From contig JAJZJY010000004.1 of the NCBI GenBank assembly GCA_021809885.1, positions 1 to 33,501 of the forward strand: DNA of 33,501 nucleotides. The letters run 5' to 3'. The notes below the pieces were generated by a model, which did not search any database, was not told the DNA's origin, and worked only from the letters and a program-made list of their open reading frames with translations. The DNA is from Actinomycetes bacterium. Its GTDB lineage: Bacteria; Actinomycetota; Acidimicrobiia; Acidimicrobiales; Palsa-688. The position numbers and the translations under genes were made by a program. Below, piece after piece: positions 21,709 through 31,615 of the stretch (the stretch's first letter is position 1; every line of letters begins with the position of its first letter).

Positions 21709-23763
21709 GTGCCATTCTTCGTTGGTGTTGACATCGGGGGTACGTTCACCGACGTTTGGGCCATTCGCGATACGGGAGCAACTGCTATTGCAAAGACCTC
21801 GTCCACGCCACCGCGCTTTGAAGAGGGATTCTTGAACGGCATCGGTGAACTCGCCACGAAGTTCGACACCACGGTCGAGGCCCTGCTGGCTGATACCGTA
21901 CTCCTCGCTCACGGCACGACGGTTGCGACAAACATCATGGTTCAGCGTGAAGGAGCGAAGGTCGGGCTCATCGTGACGAAGGGCCATCGGGACGCATTGA
22001 CCATGATGCGTGCAACCGGGCGGACGGCGGGACTGAGCCCAGAGCTCCTCGCGGACACGAAGGCGACCAACAAGCCCAGTCCAATCGTCGATCCCAGTAC
22101 AATTGTGGAGATCGACGAGCGGATCGACGTCGACGGTGATGTGGTGGTGCCACTGGCCGAGACGCAGGTGAAGGAGGCTATCGAGTTCTTCTCGGCCAAG
22201 GGTATAGAGAGCATCGGGATCTCGTTCCTTTGGTCCTTTGCAAACCCAGCACACGAACACACCGTTGAGGCGATGGTCAGGCGGGCGTTGCCAACGACGT
22301 TCGTGTCGTCCTCGACAAACCTGTCGCCGCAAATCGGGGAGTACGAACGCACCGCGGCCGTCGCCATCAATTGTTACGTCGGGCCCGAGACGGCCACGTA
22401 TCTCACACGTCTCCAGCGACAACTGCGCGAACTGGGCTATCAGCGACCACTGTACTTAACCCATTGCTCTGGCGGCGTGATGGAAGTGGACGAAGCAGTC
22501 CGATCACCGATCAAGCTGTTTCAGTCTGGTCCCGTGTCCGGCATCAACGCGTCTGTGAAGGTACCAGGCATCGGTGACCAGATCATCGCGGCCGACATGG
22601 GGGGAACATCGTTCGATGTGGGGTTGGTCGTCGACGGACGCCCGTTATCCCGCAAGAGCACCATCGTCGATCACTACGAGTATCAACTGGCGACCGTTGA
22701 CATCCAGTCGATCGGCTCCGGCGGGGGAAGCGTCGCGTGGTTCGATGAGGAGCAAGGCGCGCTGCGTGTGGGGCCGCACAGCGCTGGCGCACGCCCTGGG
22801 CCCGCGGCCTACGGCCGCGGCGGCACGAAGCCGACCGTCACGGATGCGGACCTCCTCCTGGGCTACCTTAATCCCACGTATTTCCTCGGCGGCGCGATGG
22901 GACTCGACGTGGATGCCTCCGAACAAGCAATGGCAGGACTGGCTAACAAGATGGGGCTATCCGTCACGGAAACGGCAGCGGGTGTGGGTGAGATCGTGGA
23001 CAAGCAGATGGGCGACCTGGTCCGGCGCCTGACGCTCGGAAAGGGATTTGACCCCCGAGACTTCGTGCTCGTGGCGTACGGCGGTGCCGGACCTGTCCAC
23101 GCCGCCGGGTTCGCGCAAGATATCGGTGTTCGCGAGGTCGTGATCCCCGGGACGGACGCCTCGTCGGTTTGGTCGGCATTCGGTGCAGCGACCAGCGACC
23201 TCGTCCACGTCGTTGAGCAGGGGTGCTACTTCACAGCACCGTTTCAGACATCCCAGATCGGGCAGGTCATCGCCGGTATCCGGGACCATATTGACCAACG
23301 CCTGGGTAGAGACAACTACAGCGTCACCTGGACGGCGGACATGCACTACACGACCCAGATCAGCGAGCTCGAGGTTACGCTGCCGGACCTCAGTGGCAGG
23401 TCGTTCGGCGAGGAGGCTGTGGACAGGTTCCAAGATCTATATGAACGGACCTACGGCAGGGGCGCTGGCTTCAGCGAGGTCGCCGTGGAGATCACTGCGA
23501 TCCGCGCCCGGGCACAGCAGTCGCTCGGGCAACCAGGAACCGCGTCGGATCAAGTGGACCGGTCGGGTGTGAAGGGCCGTCGAAAGGTCTACTGGCCCGC
23601 GTTACACGATTACGCCGAGACGCCCATATTCAGCTCAATAAAAGAACGCGCCGAAGGCCCACTGGTTGTCGAGCTCCCGGATACTTCGATTGTTGTTCAT
23701 CCAGGCCAAGCTATTCATGCCGATTGCTCGGGCAACCTGGTTCTGACGCTCAGAGAGGGCTAA
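21709..23763 (+). CDS. Hydantoinase A / acetone-carboxylase beta-like subunit
   Basis: This 684-residue protein is a complete HyuA-family subunit of the hydantoinase/5-oxoprolinase/acetone carboxylase group. The actin-like ATP-binding motifs are VDIGGTFTDVW (Asp8 to Asp15) and AADMGGTSFDVGLV (Asp296), followed by SIGSGGGSVAW and AYGGAGPVHA. These subunits phosphorylate a lactam, ketone or bicarbonate for the partner to act on. GTG 21709 has GAAGGGAG ten bases upstream. The partner gene starts four bases after its stop. Together with a gamma-like domain on the partner, the closest known complexes in composition are the acetone and acetophenone carboxylases. Confidence 0.93.
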   Translation: MPFFVGVDIGGTFTDVWAIRDTGATAIAKTSSTPPRFEEGFLNGIGELATKFDTTVEALLADTVLLAHGTTVATNIMVQREGAKVGLIVTKGHRDALTMMRATGRTAGLSPELLADTKATNKPSPIVDPSTIVEIDERIDVDGDVVVPLAETQVKEAIEFFSAKGIESIGISFLWSFANPAHEHTVEAMVRRALPTTFVSSSTNLSPQIGEYERTAAVAINCYVGPETATYLTRLQRQLRELGYQRPLYLTHCSGGVMEVDEAVRSPIKLFQSGPVSGINASVKVPGIGDQIIAADMGGTSFDVGLVVDGRPLSRKSTIVDHYEYQLATVDIQSIGSGGGSVAWFDEEQGALRVGPHSAGARPGPAAYGRGGTKPTVTDADLLLGYLNPTYFLGGAMGLDVDASEQAMAGLANKMGLSVTETAAGVGEIVDKQMGDLVRRLTLGKGFDPRDFVLVAYGGAGPVHAAGFAQDIGVREVVIPGTDASSVWSAFGAATSDLVHVVEQGCYFTAPFQTSQIGQVIAGIRDHIDQRLGRDNYSVTWTADMHYTTQISELEVTLPDLSGRSFGEEAVDRFQDLYERTYGRGAGFSEVAVEITAIRARAQQSLGQPGTASDQVDRSGVKGRRKVYWPALHDYAETPIFSSIKERAEGPLVVELPDTSIVVHPGQAIHADCSGNLVLTLREG

Positions 23764-23767
23764 ACAC

Positions 23768-26050
23768 ATGCAGCAGGCGATTCCAATGGACGGCAGGCAA
23801 CGTGGCTACGTGCCCCCGGAAAAGCTCACGATAAGCTCGAAATTGGTGCTTCACGAAGAGGCCGTGTCCCTCGACGGGCTGAACCCCATCGATTTTGAGA
23901 TCATTCGCTATCAGCTCTGGTCGATCAACCAAGAACACGGGGAGACCATCTCCAAGATCTCGGGCTCGCCGATAACCAAGTACACCATGGACTTCAATCC
24001 TACCCTTCTGACTGAGGATGCGGAGAACGTCTACTTTGGACCGTATGTGCAGTGGTTTTCCGGCATGGCCGATAATGTTGTTAAATGGATCATGGAGAAC
24101 CGCAGCGAGAACCCGGGCATTAATGATGGCGACATGTTTCTCAGCAACGATCCATGGGTCGGGACAACGCACCAGCAGGATGTCGGGCTCTTCTGCCCCG
24201 TTTTCGTTGAGGGAAAGTTGTTCGCCTGGGTTACGAACGTCCTCCACCAGTACGACGTGGGCGGGATAGCGGCAGGGAGCTTCGTTCCGCAAGCGCGCAA
24301 CGTGTTCGACGAGGCGGTTCCGATTCCTCCGATCAAGATCGTGGATAGGGACGGCATACGACAAGACGTGGAAGAGGCATACCTGCGGCACTCGCGACTG
24401 CCAGGGCTTGTGAAGCTTGATCTGCATGCGGGCATCGCCGGCAATGCGACCGCCCGTGACCGGTTGCTCCAGCTGGTCGGGCGGTATGGCGCGGCGAAGG
24501 TGAAAGGGGTGATGCGGAAGGTCCTGGCGAACGGCGAGCAAGCCCTGCTTCGTAAGCTGGAAAAGATACCGGACGGGGTCTGGCGTGACCGGGTGTACCT
24601 CGATGTGGCGGTGGAGGGCGACCGTGGTCTCTATGGCGTCCAGCTGAACCTGCGGAAAACGGGAGACACGCTGACATTCGACAACGAGGGGACGGAGCCG
24701 CAAGTCGGGGTACTTGGCGCGTCATTTGCTGCTTGGCGAGGCGGAATCCTGACCGTGTTGAACGCGTTCCTGGCGTACGACCAACTCTGGTCGCTCGGGG
24801 GCGCGAGCCGACACGTGAAGTTCCACCCGACACCAGGGTTGATCAGCTGCGCGGACTATCCCGCTGCCATGAGCTGTGGCGGGACGATTGGCGCATACCA
24901 TGCCATCGTCCTGGCCAACAACTGCCTGGCGCGCATGATGGCGAGCTCGGGCGACGAGGAGCTGCAGCGTGATGTGATGGCCAATGAGGCGAACAGCATG
25001 TGGCCTATCACGCAGTTGTCTGGCACGGACCGAAAGGGTGAACCGTTCGGATCGGCGATCCTCGACCCGATGATTGGTGGCCTGGGTGCTTTCAGCTTTC
25101 GGGACGGGATCGATACGGGCGGAATGTACCTCGTGCCAAAGGGTCGAGCGGCCAACGTGGAGCAGAATGAGCTTCATTTCCCGGTGCTCTACCTGTACCG
25201 GAAGGAGCTGTGCGACTCGGGAGGCCCCGGCCGCTTCCGGGGAGGCAACGGCGGAGAATTGGCATTTGTCCCCCACAAGACGGAGCGGTTAAACCAGGAC
25301 ACCGCGACGTCGGGAGCAGCGGTGCCGACGGGAATGGGCCTCTTTGGCGGCAATCCGGGCTGTACGAACGAGTACGTGATGGTGTTCGGGAGCGACGTAC
25401 GCGCTCGGATGGCTGCGGGCGAGATCCCCACGGCTTGGCAGACGCTGGAGGGGACGGTGGAGGCCCTGCCGCCGAAGAAGGCGGGCATCGACCAGGGGCA
25501 GGACGACGTGTACGTCATGCATTGGTCGGCTGGAGCAGGGTTCGGTGATCCGCTCAAGCGAGAGCCCGGTGCGGTGGCCAGAGATATCAGGCAGGGTACT
25601 GTGAGCAGGGAGGCGGCTCGGAGGCAGTACGGCGTAGTGTTCGATGAAGCCACCGGTGAGGTGGATGTTGCGGCCACCCAGGCGGAACGGGAGAGAAGGA
25701 CGAGCGAGCGCCTGGACGGAGGCGCGCGAGTGGCTCAGGGCGGGTCGACCTGTGGCAGGCGGGTGCACGAGGCGCTTGCGCTAAGCTGTGATGGAAAGTC
25801 ATGGCTGTGCGGGTACTGCGGCTGCACTCTGGGTGGCGCGTCCTCGGGATACAAGGAGCAGGTCGTGCGGGTGACCCATCCGGTGTCGGACGCGAACGAG
25901 CTGATCGGGGATCCAAGCCGATTCGTGGACGTCGGGATCGTGTGGGTCGAATATTGCTGTCCGAATTGCGGTGTACGCGTGGAGTCCGAGCTCCTGCGGG
26001 AAGGCGACACTCCCCTGGTGGATATCGAATTGCTCGACTATCAAGCGTAG
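23768..26050 (+). CDS. Hydantoinase B / acetone-carboxylase alpha-like subunit fused to a gamma-like zinc domain
   Basis: This 760-residue protein has an N-terminal HyuB domain (about residues 30-620). The family metal site is visible as NDPWVGTTHQQD (His135, Asp138) and VLHQYDVGG (His160); the +3/+25 spacing equals that of the manganese ligands His150, Asp153 and His175 I recall for Xanthobacter acetone carboxylase alpha. After a charged linker comes a separate C-terminal domain (about 672-760) with CxxC pairs Cys681/Cys684 and Cys731/Cys734 (EYCCPNCG) and the ending DTPLVDIELLDY, much like the small gamma subunit of acetone carboxylase. A fused alpha-gamma arrangement is unusual. The start has no strong ribosome site and is probably coupled to the HyuA gene. 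Confidence 0.9.
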   Translation: MQQAIPMDGRQRGYVPPEKLTISSKLVLHEEAVSLDGLNPIDFEIIRYQLWSINQEHGETISKISGSPITKYTMDFNPTLLTEDAENVYFGPYVQWFSGMADNVVKWIMENRSENPGINDGDMFLSNDPWVGTTHQQDVGLFCPVFVEGKLFAWVTNVLHQYDVGGIAAGSFVPQARNVFDEAVPIPPIKIVDRDGIRQDVEEAYLRHSRLPGLVKLDLHAGIAGNATARDRLLQLVGRYGAAKVKGVMRKVLANGEQALLRKLEKIPDGVWRDRVYLDVAVEGDRGLYGVQLNLRKTGDTLTFDNEGTEPQVGVLGASFAAWRGGILTVLNAFLAYDQLWSLGGASRHVKFHPTPGLISCADYPAAMSCGGTIGAYHAIVLANNCLARMMASSGDEELQRDVMANEANSMWPITQLSGTDRKGEPFGSAILDPMIGGLGAFSFRDGIDTGGMYLVPKGRAANVEQNELHFPVLYLYRKELCDSGGPGRFRGGNGGELAFVPHKTERLNQDTATSGAAVPTGMGLFGGNPGCTNEYVMVFGSDVRARMAAGEIPTAWQTLEGTVEALPPKKAGIDQGQDDVYVMHWSAGAGFGDPLKREPGAVARDIRQGTVSREAARRQYGVVFDEATGEVDVAATQAERERRTSERLDGGARVAQGGSTCGRRVHEALALSCDGKSWLCGYCGCTLGGASSGYKEQVVRVTHPVSDANELIGDPSRFVDVGIVWVEYCCPNCGVRVESELLREGDTPLVDIELLDYQA

Positions 26051-26260
26051 AGGGAGATCGGTTTCCGGGAGAAGAGTTCTCCATCGCTGTGCTGTAGACT
26101 ACCCTCCTCCGCTAGATACGGCAGCGGGACCTGAGAACGAGCCCCACGTGGCCCGACATGTAGTGGTGACAACGCGCCAGCAGCATCCAGATGGAGATCC
26201 CCTAGGAGCATTGGGTTGTGATCAGCAGGACGAGAACCGTGTTGATGCGAGCCCCGGACT

Positions 26261-28921
26261 GTGCTCGAGACGCTCGAGACGATGGTGCTGAGGGTAGGGA
26301 GTCGATTGTCTAGATCGCCACGAGAGATGCAGGTTGCTAGTCCGACTGCAGCAGCGTCGGTTTCAGGTGGGTCCACTGCCGCGGTGTCGGTGCGAGCCGT
26401 GATGAAACACTATGGGGCCATACGCGCTCTCGATGATGTCAGCATCGAGCTGCAGTTCGGAGAGGTCCACGGCATCATTGGGGAAAACGGTGCTGGCAAG
26501 TCGACGTTGGTGGGAGCGATCAGTGGCAGCGTGGCGTGTGATAGCGGTTCCATCGTCGTGCTGGGGAAGGAGGTCGGGCGAGCGGGGGTCGGGCGCATTC
26601 AGGCGCGCGGAGTCAGGATCCTCCACCAGAACCCGGCGATCGAGCCCGACCTGACCGTCGCCGAGAACATCGCCCTGTGGCATCGGGGGCATGGGGGCAG
26701 GATCTGGCGTGGTACCAACGAGATCGCGTCGGAAACGCTGGCTATCTGGAGTGAGGATGTGGCGAGGCAGATCTCCCCAGAGTTGCGCGGATGGGCACTG
26801 TCCCAGTCGCAGCGAACGATCGTGGCGCTGTGCAGCGCCCTCGCCGCCAAGCCACGCGTGCTGATTCTAGACGAGCCGACCGAGCACCTCCGTGGCGCTG
26901 ACGTCGAGCGACTCTTCGACCTTCTCGGAGCACTGCGGGCTGAGGGAGTGGCGATCGCCTACATCAGCCATCGGCTGAAGGACGTGACGAGGATCGCCGA
27001 TCGCGTCACCGTATTGCGGGCCGGCAGGAGCGTCGGAACCTTTGTCGAAAAGCTGAGTGATAGTGAGATGGTTGCGCTCATCACGGGGGAACGCCGAAGC
27101 GTGGAAGGCGCTGCAGGTGACTCGGACCGTCTCCGCGCCAGCAGACTTCTTTCCGCAGATCAAGAGGGGGTGGTCCTGAGGAACGTCCGCTTCGGCGATG
27201 GCATGGTGGGCGAGATCCGGCTGGGGCGGGGGCTGATCGTCGGGGTCACCGGAATGGCTGGCGCGGGACAGGAGGAGATCCTTCGCCAGCTTGCCGGTCT
27301 GGGGAAGAAGAACGCCCACGCATGCAGAATCGACCTCGGTGGGAAAGCCGGGATCGTTGACACCGCGAGGAAGGCCCGCCGAGCCGGTGTGCACCTCGTA
27401 AGCGGCGACCGAATGATGGAGGGCGTCTTTCCCGGGCTGACCGTGAGGGAGAACGGCACGATGCGGGCGCTCTCGCAATTGAGCCGTGGGCCACTGATCC
27501 CGCCGCGGGCAGAGGCTGGGTTCGTAACGCAATTGGTCGAGAAGTTCGATGTCCGTCCACGAGACATTGAGTTGGAGATTGAGTCGCTCTCAGGCGGGAA
27601 TGCACAGAAGGTACTGCTCGGGTCGGCCTTCGACGCCATGTGCACGGTCTTGTTGCTGGAAGAACCAGTCCAAGGGCTGGACGTGATCACGCGTGAGCAC
27701 ATCTTTGCGATGCTTAGGAGCAAAGCGGAAGAAGGCGGCGTCACGGTGGTGATCTCAACGACTGATGCAAGCGACCTCGTGGGCGTGGCCGACAAGGTCT
27801 TGGTCGTGTCGCGAGGTGAGGTCTTGACCGTCCTGGAGGGTGACGCCATCTCGGAGGGTGGGATCACCGAAGCCATCGTGATGGCGAGCAATGCGGGCGG
27901 GGAGCAGAATGCGTCGCAGCACGGGGGTCGCGGGTGGCGGTGGTGGCAGCGGGTCGTCAGGTCGGGGGGTGACGGGCAGGTGGCGCCGGCTGCGCTCCTG
28001 GCTGTCGTCATCGTCTTCATCGCGGCCGCGGGCCAGGGCACGCAGAGCTTGTTCCTGTCCGGGAGGAACGTCACGAGCATGCTCCAGGTGCTGCTCCCGT
28101 ATGCATTTGCCGCGTTCGGAGAGGTGGTCGTGCTGCTCCAGGGCGGCTTCGACCTTTCGATCGGCCCACTGATGGGCTTGGACCTGGTGATTGCCTCCTA
28201 CTTCTTCACGTCGCCAATCGACGCCTCGCACGTCTTCATCGGGGCCGTCGTCCTGGTGGGAGCGAGCGTGGGGGTTGCCGTCGTGAATTGGGCGCTCATC
28301 GAGTTCGCCAAGCTCGAATCCATGATCGCGACGCTGGTGACTTTCGTCGCCCTCGAGGGCCTGGGATTGGTGTTGAGGCCCGTGCCGGGGGGCCAGGTCG
28401 CGTCATCCATCGCGAATGTGCTGACCAGCACGGCCGGGGATGTGCCCGTGCTGGCAATCGTCGCGGGACTCCTTGCGGTGATCGGCTCGCTCATCGTAAG
28501 CAAGGCGCTCCGAGGCCGCGAGCTCCGGGCACTTGGCTCTGACCGACGTGCGGCGTCGCTGATGGGCATCAGCTCCCGGAAGCTGCGGCTCGGGGCCTAT
28601 CTGGTGTCATCGGCATTCGGTCTGTTGGGTGGCGTTGCCCTGATGGGGCAAGTCGCCTACGGCGATCCGACTGTTGGAGTTGTGTACACGTTGGGCGGGC
28701 TCAGTGCGGGCGTGATCGGCGGTGTGAGCATTAGCGGTGGCATTGGCGGTCTGGTTGGCCCGCTCCTCGGGGCACTGTTGCTCGCGGAGGCACTTTCTTT
28801 GGGCGCATTCGTCCAAGCTGGTGGTTGGCTGCCGTACGTGCTCTCGGGCGGGGTGACGATCGTCGGCGTGCTTGGCTATTCGGTGCTCAGGAAAGTGGTA
28901 CGAAGTCGTTATGCGACGTGA
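26261..28921 (+). CDS. ABC importer: two RbsA-type ATPase domains fused to an RbsC-type permease
   Basis: This 886-residue protein combines parts that are normally separate. The first ATPase domain has Walker A IGENGAGKST (Lys80), signature ALSQSQ and Walker B LILDEPTEHL. The second is the usual degenerate copy (GMAGAGQEEIL, signature SLSGGNAQK, Walker B LLLEEPVQGLD). After a linker near residue 550, a permease begins (VAPAALLAVVIVFIAAAGQG, about 573), with the BPD_transp_2 motif VVLLQGGFDLSIGPLMG and about eight more hydrophobic segments. The start is uncertain: GTG 26261 lacks a clear ribosome site, and ATG 26282 or ATG 26328 are alternatives; the conserved part begins near VRAVMKHYGAIRAL. 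A 210-base gap precedes it. The second permease overlaps its 3' end. Confidence 0.92.
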   Translation: MLETLETMVLRVGSRLSRSPREMQVASPTAAASVSGGSTAAVSVRAVMKHYGAIRALDDVSIELQFGEVHGIIGENGAGKSTLVGAISGSVACDSGSIVVLGKEVGRAGVGRIQARGVRILHQNPAIEPDLTVAENIALWHRGHGGRIWRGTNEIASETLAIWSEDVARQISPELRGWALSQSQRTIVALCSALAAKPRVLILDEPTEHLRGADVERLFDLLGALRAEGVAIAYISHRLKDVTRIADRVTVLRAGRSVGTFVEKLSDSEMVALITGERRSVEGAAGDSDRLRASRLLSADQEGVVLRNVRFGDGMVGEIRLGRGLIVGVTGMAGAGQEEILRQLAGLGKKNAHACRIDLGGKAGIVDTARKARRAGVHLVSGDRMMEGVFPGLTVRENGTMRALSQLSRGPLIPPRAEAGFVTQLVEKFDVRPRDIELEIESLSGGNAQKVLLGSAFDAMCTVLLLEEPVQGLDVITREHIFAMLRSKAEEGGVTVVISTTDASDLVGVADKVLVVSRGEVLTVLEGDAISEGGITEAIVMASNAGGEQNASQHGGRGWRWWQRVVRSGGDGQVAPAALLAVVIVFIAAAGQGTQSLFLSGRNVTSMLQVLLPYAFAAFGEVVVLLQGGFDLSIGPLMGLDLVIASYFFTSPIDASHVFIGAVVLVGASVGVAVVNWALIEFAKLESMIATLVTFVALEGLGLVLRPVPGGQVASSIANVLTSTAGDVPVLAIVAGLLAVIGSLIVSKALRGRELRALGSDRRAASLMGISSRKLRLGAYLVSSAFGLLGGVALMGQVAYGDPTVGVVYTLGGLSAGVIGGVSISGGIGGLVGPLLGALLLAEALSLGAFVQAGGWLPYVLSGGVTIVGVLGYSVLRKVVRSRYAT

Positions 28922-30026
28922 CGGAAGCACCATTCGGCCGCACGGCGTGCCCGCCGCACCAAGCCGGAAGGCGATGAGCGGGATGGTGGGTCGCCTGCTC
29001 CGCTGGCAACCGGCTTACTCGACCGCGGTCATCGTGGCGGGGGTCTTCTTGCTCAGTTGGGCGGTGGACGGGCGGTCGGTCAGCCTCATCGCCCTCCGGA
29101 GCATGCTGCCGGCAGCGGGCATTTTGGCAATTGCGGGGGTAGGCGAGACGCTGGTCGTCCAACAGCGGGGAGTCGACCTCTCGGTGCCGGGAGTGATTGC
29201 GCTGACCGCTTACGTGGTATCGGACCTACCGATCCGATACGGCATCTCACCCGCGCTGGCATTTCTGGTAACCATCGTCCTGGGTCTGGTGGTCGGGCTC
29301 GTCAGTGGCATGATCATCACGAAGGTCGGAGTTAGCCCAATTGTCGTGACGTTCGGCATGAACTCGCTGTTGGTGGGGCTTGTGATCTGGTACTCCGGGA
29401 CCCAACCAGTGACGACGTGGGCGGGCTTGCAAGCATTCGCCACCGGGCGTTGGTTGGGTGTGTCGTTCCTCACCTGGATCGGGCTATGCGTCGTCGTCGT
29501 TGCCGCACTCGTAGAGAGCTTCACAAAGTGGGGTAGGCGGTTTGCTGCAGTTGGTGCCTCTCCGGGAGCAGCGCGAATTGCAGGATTGGCAGTAGGCCGC
29601 TACGTGACTATGGCCTACGTCATTGCCGCGGGATGCTACTCCCTTGCCGGGATCCTGCTGGTGGGCTTCGTGCAGACGAGTTCGACGTCGCTGGGAGATC
29701 CCTATCTCTTGTCGGTATTTGTCGTCGTCATCATCGGTGGAACGCGGCTGCGCGGGGGTAAAGCCACGATGATGGGCACTGGACTCGCTGCCCTCGCGTT
29801 GGCTCAGATCGATCAAGCGGTGCTGACCTTGGGCGCGACCGGCGCAGTGCAGGACCTCGTCGAGGCGACGGTGCTGGTGCTGGCCGCGCTCATGGGGGTC
29901 GCGAATGTTCCGCAGCTGTGGACCCGGGCAAAGAGACTCCTCGGTGGCCCGCCCGGCCGCAGGGCATCGAAGCATGGAGGTGACGAGGCAACGGTAGTGG
30001 CGCCTGTGGGGAGTGAGCGGCTCTAG
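28911..30026 (+). CDS. ABC transporter permease, RbsC-type (BPD_transp_2)
   Basis: This 371-residue inner-membrane permease has 8-10 hydrophobic segments, the family motif GETLVVQQRGVDLSVPGVIALT (compare LSxGxxxxLT), ITKVGVSPIVVTFGMNSLLVGL, and AVGASPGAARIAGLAVGRY, the usual cytoplasmic coupling loop. It probably pairs with the permease half of the 26261 fusion as a heterodimer. ATG 28911 overlaps the upstream gene by 11 bases, which suggests translational coupling; ATG 28974, preceded by GGAAGG, is a possible internal start. The hydrophilic C-terminus (RRASKHGGDE) is cytoplasmic-looking. Confidence 0.92.
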   Translation: MRRDGSTIRPHGVPAAPSRKAMSGMVGRLLRWQPAYSTAVIVAGVFLLSWAVDGRSVSLIALRSMLPAAGILAIAGVGETLVVQQRGVDLSVPGVIALTAYVVSDLPIRYGISPALAFLVTIVLGLVVGLVSGMIITKVGVSPIVVTFGMNSLLVGLVIWYSGTQPVTTWAGLQAFATGRWLGVSFLTWIGLCVVVVAALVESFTKWGRRFAAVGASPGAARIAGLAVGRYVTMAYVIAAGCYSLAGILLVGFVQTSSTSLGDPYLLSVFVVVIIGGTRLRGGKATMMGTGLAALALAQIDQAVLTLGATGAVQDLVEATVLVLAALMGVANVPQLWTRAKRLLGGPPGRRASKHGGDEATVVAPVGSERL

Positions 30027-30253
30027 CCGCCGATGTGGGATCCCCTAAGCTCCGGGATGTGCACCGGCGCGGGCATAACGTGAGAGCGGAGAAGAGCCTC
30101 TGTGCGCTCTGAGGGCGGTTTGGCCCAGCCGGTAAACCCAGGAGTCGCACGTGGGGCCCAACGGTCGCAGGATGCGGACGGGCTTCGCGAAATCGGGCGG
30201 CGTGGGCCGAATGGGATGTGGCCGATGGATGAGAATGGAAAGGTGAGGATGTG

Positions 30254-31546
30254 ATGGGTGTGACGAATTCGAGACTCGAGCGCTTTTACGACATGAACCC
30301 CCGGGAACGACTCGACGTGCTAGCCGAGCGGCTCGGCCTGTCCGCCGAGGAGCTCGGCGAATTGCAGGCAGGGGGTGCCTTGCCGCTGGAGACGGCGGAC
30401 CGCATGATCGAGAACGTCGTCGGCGTGTTCCCGCTACCGTTCGGCATCGCGTCCAACTTCGTCATCAACGGGAAGCAGTACCTGATCCCCATGGTGGTGG
30501 AAGAACCGTCGATCGTTGCGGCCGCCAGCTTCATGGCCAAGATTGCTCGGGATCACGGTGGGTTCGCGACGTCATCGACTGGGCCCGTCATGGCGGCGCA
30601 GATCCACGTCACCGGGGTGAGCGACGTGCACGGGGCTCGCCTGGCGGTGCTGGCGGAGAAGGCATCATTGCTTCGCGAAGCGAACACGTACGACCAGACG
30701 TTAGTGTCCCTGGGCGGAGGTGCTCAGGACGTGCTGGTCCGGCTGGTGTCCGACTCGGCACTGGGCGAAATCCTCGTGATCCACTTGGCGGTGGACGTGC
30801 GCGACGCGATGGGCGCGAACACCGTCAACACCATGGCAGAGCGGCTGGCGCCACGGATCGAGGCGATCACAGGTGGGCACGTGGCGCTCAGGATCCTGAC
30901 CAACCTCGCCGACTTGCGGCTGGCTCGGGCCAAGGTGGTTGTGCCGTGCGAAGCGCTGAGCACGAACGAGTACTCAGGTGATGCGGTGGCCGAGAGCATT
31001 GTGGCGGCATACAGGATCGCGGACTGCGATCCATACCGGGCGACCACCCACAACAAGGGGATCATGAACGGGATCGATCCGGTCGTCGTGGCGACGGGCA
31101 ACGACTGGCGCGCCATCGAAGCAGGTGCGCATGCGTACGCGGCGCGCACGGGGCGCTATCGATCGCTCACCACCTGGGAGCGCAACGCGGCGGGGGACCT
31201 CGTCGGAACGCTGGAGCTCCCCATGGCCATCGGTATCGTGGGCGGTGCGACGAAGACTCATCCGCTGGCTCAGCTGTCGCTGAAGATCATGGGAGTGTCG
31301 ACCGCCTCCGAGGTCGCGGAGATCGCCGCAGCCGTGGGTTTGGCGCAGAACATGGCAGCGTTGAGGGTTCTGTCCACGGAGGGTGTCCAGCGAGGACACA
31401 TGGAGCTGCACGCGCGGAACATCGTGGTGCAGGCGGGGTTGGTTGGCGACGTTGCGGAGGCGGTCCTCGCCCAGATGGTGAGAGAGCGTGACGTGCGTGT
31501 CGACCGGGCAGTGGAGATCGCAAAGGACCTGGGGTCTGATGCGTGA
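30254..31546 (+). CDS. mvaA: Class II (degradative-type) HMG-CoA reductase
   Basis: This 430-residue enzyme resembles Pseudomonas mevalonii HMG-CoA reductase along its whole length, with nearly identical blocks such as [33 protein letters not shown] and [12 protein letters not shown]. By offset of one from that enzyme, the catalytic residues are Glu84, Lys268, Asp284 and His382 ([11 protein letters not shown]). Asp147 (TYDQTL) matches P. mevalonii Asp146, which favours NAD(H). The class II, NAD-type enzyme runs mevalonate + CoA + 2 NAD to HMG-CoA in catabolism. ATG 30254 has AGGTGAGG (30241-30248); GTG 30251 adds one residue. It follows the importer by 227 bases and precedes AtuA by 69. No other mevalonate-pathway gene is present. 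Confidence 0.95.
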   Translation: MGVTNSRLERFYDMNPRERLDVLAERLGLSAEELGELQAGGALPLETADRMIENVVGVFPLPFGIASNFVINGKQYLIPMVVEEPSIVAAASFMAKIARDHGGFATSSTGPVMAAQIHVTGVSDVHGARLAVLAEKASLLREANTYDQTLVSLGGGAQDVLVRLVSDSALGEILVIHLAVDVRDAMGANTVNTMAERLAPRIEAITGGHVALRILTNLADLRLARAKVVVPCEALSTNEYSGDAVAESIVAAYRIADCDPYRATTHNKGIMNGIDPVVVATGNDWRAIEAGAHAYAARTGRYRSLTTWERNAAGDLVGTLELPMAIGIVGGATKTHPLAQLSLKIMGVSTASEVAEIAAAVGLAQNMAALRVLSTEGVQRGHMELHARNIVVQAGLVGDVAEAVLAQMVRERDVRVDRAVEIAKDLGSDA

Positions 31547-31615
31547 GGCGCAGGCGATGGAGCAGTCGCGTCGCGCGCCGGCCATTGAGCCGCCAGCGCG
31601 AACGGAGGAGAGGTA

